NCBI RefSeq assembly: GCF_900536025.1
Contig: NZ_UNOZ01000029.1
Span: forward strand, 1-64,000
Source of the DNA: Pseudomonas reidholzensis
GTDB taxonomy: Bacteria; Pseudomonadota; Gammaproteobacteria; Pseudomonadales; Pseudomonadaceae
Direction of reading: 5' to 3'
Length of the DNA stretch: 64,000 nt
The translations under genes and the position numbers were made by a program. This document shows, one piece after another, positions 61,898 to 64,000 of the stretch. Numbering within the stretch: position 1 is the stretch's first letter; each line of letters starts with the position of its first letter. The notes beneath the pieces are model-generated. The model worked only from the letters and a program-made list of their open reading frames with translations, did no database searches and had not been told where the DNA came from.

Positions 61898-63352
61898 ATG
61901 GCGTTGCCGACCTTAAGGATCATTGGTTTCATCATCGGCATCTTCCTGATCACCCTGGCGGTCAGCATGGTCGTGCCCATGGCCACCCTGGTGATCTTCG
62001 AACGCACCGGCGACATGCCGTCGTTTCTCTGGTCGAGCCTGATCACCTTTATTGCCGGCTTGGCACTGGTCATCCCCGGGCGCCCCGAACACGTCCACCT
62101 GCGCCCGCGTGACATGTACCTGCTGACCGTCAGCAGCTGGCTGGTGGTGTGCGTGTTCGCCGCCCTGCCGTTCCTGCTGACCCAGCACATCAGCTACACC
62201 AACGCCTTCTTCGAAAGCATGTCGGGCATCACCGCCACCGGCGCCACGGTGCTCAGCGGCCTGGACAGCATGTCGCCGGGGATCCTCATGTGGCGCTCGA
62301 TGCTGCACTGGCTCGGCGGCATCGGCTTTATCGCCATGGCGGTGGCGATCCTGCCACTGTTGCGCATCGGCGGCATGCGGCTGTTCCAGACCGAGTCGTC
62401 GGACCGCTCCGAAAAAGTCATGCCGCGCTCGCACATGGTCGCCAAGTCGATCGTGCTGGTGTACGTCGGCATCACCTTTATCGGCAGCCTGGCGTTCTGG
62501 TGGGCCGGCATGAGCCCGTTCGATGCGATCAACCACGCCATGTCGGCGATCTCCACCGGCGGCTTCTCGACCTCCGACCAGTCCCTGGCCAAGTGGGACA
62601 TCCCGGCGGTGCACTGGGTCGCGGTGGTGGTGATGATCTTCGGCAGCATGCCCTTCACCCTGTACGTCGCGACCTTGCGCGGCAACCGCCGGGCGCTGCT
62701 CAGGGACCAGCAGGTGCAGGGTTTGCTCGGCATGCTGGTGACGACCTGGCTGGTGCTCGGCACCTGGTACTGGGCGACCACCGAGCTGCACTGGCTGGAC
62801 GCCCTGCGCCACGTCGCGCTGAACGTCACGTCGGTGGTCACCACCACCGGCTTCGCCCTGGGCGACTACAGCCTGTGGGGCAACTTCTCGTTGATGCTGT
62901 TCTTCTACCTGGGCTTTGTCGGCGGCTGCTCGGGCTCGACCGCGGGCGGGATCAAGATCTTCCGCTTCCAGGTGGCCTATATCCTCCTCAAGGCCAGCCT
63001 CAACCAGCTGATCCACCCACGCGCGGTGATCAAGCAGAAGTACAACGGCCACCGCCTCGATGAAGAGATCGTGCGCTCGATCCTGACCTTCTCGTTCTTC
63101 TTCGCCATCACCATCTGCGTGATCGCCCTGCTGCTGTCGCTGCTCGGGGTCGACTGGATGACTGCCCTGACCGGCGCCGCCGGCACCGTATCGGGCGTTG
63201 GCCCGGGCCTGGGCGAGGTGATCGGCCCGGCCGGCAACTACGCGACCCTGCCGGACGCCGCCAAGTGGATCCTGGCCGGCGGCATGCTGCTCGGCCGGCT
63301 GGAGATCATCACGGTACTGGTGTTGTGCATGCCGGCGTTCTGGCGTCACTGA
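61898..63352 (+). CDS. trkH: Potassium uptake protein TrkH
   Basis: 484 residues, four M1-P-M2 repeats. Selectivity-filter segments seen: ESMSGITATGATVL (about 105-118), MSAISTGGFST (about 215-225), NVTSVVTTTGFALGDY (about 310-325), GAAGTVSGVGPGLG (about 425-438). K+ channel subunit of the Trk system, working with TrkA encoded elsewhere. Its last 44 bases overlap the end of the convergent regulator gene. Confidence 0.95.
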   Translation: MALPTLRIIGFIIGIFLITLAVSMVVPMATLVIFERTGDMPSFLWSSLITFIAGLALVIPGRPEHVHLRPRDMYLLTVSSWLVVCVFAALPFLLTQHISYTNAFFESMSGITATGATVLSGLDSMSPGILMWRSMLHWLGGIGFIAMAVAILPLLRIGGMRLFQTESSDRSEKVMPRSHMVAKSIVLVYVGITFIGSLAFWWAGMSPFDAINHAMSAISTGGFSTSDQSLAKWDIPAVHWVAVVVMIFGSMPFTLYVATLRGNRRALLRDQQVQGLLGMLVTTWLVLGTWYWATTELHWLDALRHVALNVTSVVTTTGFALGDYSLWGNFSLMLFFYLGFVGGCSGSTAGGIKIFRFQVAYILLKASLNQLIHPRAVIKQKYNGHRLDEEIVRSILTFSFFFAITICVIALLLSLLGVDWMTALTGAAGTVSGVGPGLGEVIGPAGNYATLPDAAKWILAGGMLLGRLEIITVLVLCMPAFWRH

Positions 63353-64000
63353 GTGGCTCACCGCCCAGCCGCGAGCGGTACTCGCTGGGGGTAGCGTCGA
63401 ACCAGCGGCGGAACGCCCGGTAGAAGTTGCTCGGGTCGGCGAAGCCCAGCAGGTAGGCGGTTTCCAGCAGGGTCATGCCGGGCTGCGCGAGGTACTGCTC
63501 GGCCAGCTCGCGACGGGTGTCGTCGAGCAGGCTCTGAAAGCTCGTGCCCTCCTCCTGCAAGCGCCGCTGCAAGGTGCGCTGGGACAGGTGCAGGGCCTGG
63601 GCGACGGTCTCGCGCTTGGGCTCGCCCTGCGGCAGGATGCGGCACAGCACCTGACGCACCCGATGGGTTACCCGGCTTTCCGAGAAGCGCGCCAGGTATT
63701 CACCGGCAAAACGGTCGTGAAGGATCGCCATCGCCTCGTTGGCGGTGGGCAGCGGCGCTTCCATGTCGGCCCGCTCGAACACCAGTGCATCATGCGGCGC
63801 GTCGAACACCAACGGTGAATGGAAGGCGACCTTGTAGGGCTCGATATTCTTCGGCTGCGGGCCCTGGATCAGCACCCGCCGTGGCTGGATCGGGCGGCCG
63901 CTGAGCCAGGTGCACAGCGACAGCGCGCAGGCCAGCGAGGCCTCGGCGCTATGACGGGTGGGGGGCAGGTGATCACCGTGCACGGTGAGGCCCAGCGAGT
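63309..64000 (-). CDS. AraC-family regulator with arabinose-binding-like domain (partial)
   Basis: The 3' 230 codons of a gene that begins beyond the window's right edge; the frame is open to 64000 and upstream codons (SLGLTV before HGDHLPPT) continue the family sequence. An N-terminal ligand domain of the OruR/ArgR-like type (KVAFHSPLVFDAPHDALVFERADMEAPLP) is followed by the C-terminal helix-turn-helix pair (ETVAQALHLSQRTLQRRLQEEG and LLETAYLLGFADPSNFYRAFRRWFDATPSEYR). The last 18 residues run past the usual domain end and overlap trkH by 44 bases. Ligand unknown. Confidence 0.85.
   Translation of the reverse strand, partial: SLGLTVHGDHLPPTRHSAEASLACALSLCTWLSGRPIQPRRVLIQGPQPKNIEPYKVAFHSPLVFDAPHDALVFERADMEAPLPTANEAMAILHDRFAGEYLARFSESRVTHRVRQVLCRILPQGEPKRETVAQALHLSQRTLQRRLQEEGTSFQSLLDDTRRELAEQYLAQPGMTLLETAYLLGFADPSNFYRAFRRWFDATPSEYRSRLGGEPLSDARTPACTTPVP

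Overview
The window is about 64 kb of a GC-rich chromosome from a fluorescent Pseudomonas, most likely of the Pseudomonas putida group. The evidence is gene content and order: a bkdR-bkdA1A2-bkdB-lpdV operon whose products look almost identical to the classical P. putida proteins, flagellar genes cheR-cheV/flgA-flgMN-ycgR, amrZ, the aot/argR/aru arginine block, phhR-phhAB, DUF2790 and P. putida-type REP elements. It is ordinary chromosome, not phage or plasmid, with two small accessory patches.

Layout. 0-5 kb: chemotaxis and flagellar genes cheR and cheV facing flgA-flgMN-ycgR, with recognisable sigma-54 and sigma-28 promoters. 5-12 kb: an MFS carrier, then BkdR and the branched-chain keto acid dehydrogenase operon. 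12-17.5 kb: a PAS-GGDEF cyclase, an orphan sigma-54 promoter with a truncated reading frame, a hipBA-type toxin-antitoxin operon behind an array of regularly spaced palindromes, an FMN monooxygenase, and a YafO-like toxin with a 51-residue partner gene next to tRNA-Arg(CCT). 17.5-26 kb: phnN, amrZ, mgtE, three tandem tRNA-Arg(ACG), tRNA-Ser(GCT), csrA, lysC and alaS, all conserved core. 26-38 kb: arginine uptake (aotJQMP), its regulator ArgR and the arginine succinyltransferase pathway (aruC, aruF, aruG, astD, astB, a His-rich small protein, astE), all on the minus strand with matching ArgR boxes. 38-46 kb: acetyl-CoA synthetase, a DUF2790 protein, phenylalanine hydroxylase with its regulator and recycling enzyme, a 41-residue acidic ORF, and an MFS carrier. 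46-52 kb: a YdiJ-type FAD/Fe-S dehydrogenase, a divergent LysR regulator and an aromatic amino acid permease. 52-58 kb: rluB-scpB-scpA-yciO-RNase AM on the minus strand, with yciB-yciI divergent. 58-61 kb: a Cpx-like envelope stress cluster in which a CpxP/Spy-like gene sits between regulator and kinase behind a good CpxR box. 61-64 kb: a nitroreductase, TrkH, and the 3' part of an AraC regulator that overlaps trkH and runs off the window.

Metabolically much of the window serves amino-acid use: branched-chain amino acids (bkd), arginine (aot/aru), phenylalanine (phh, aroP) and acetate activation (acs). No CRISPR array, prophage, insertion sequence or large gene cluster was seen. The least explained features are the hipBA operator array with the adjacent orphan sigma-54 promoter, the YafO-like module whose partner stop codon is in frame with the toxin, and the small ORFs at 27164-27457 and 44628-44753.
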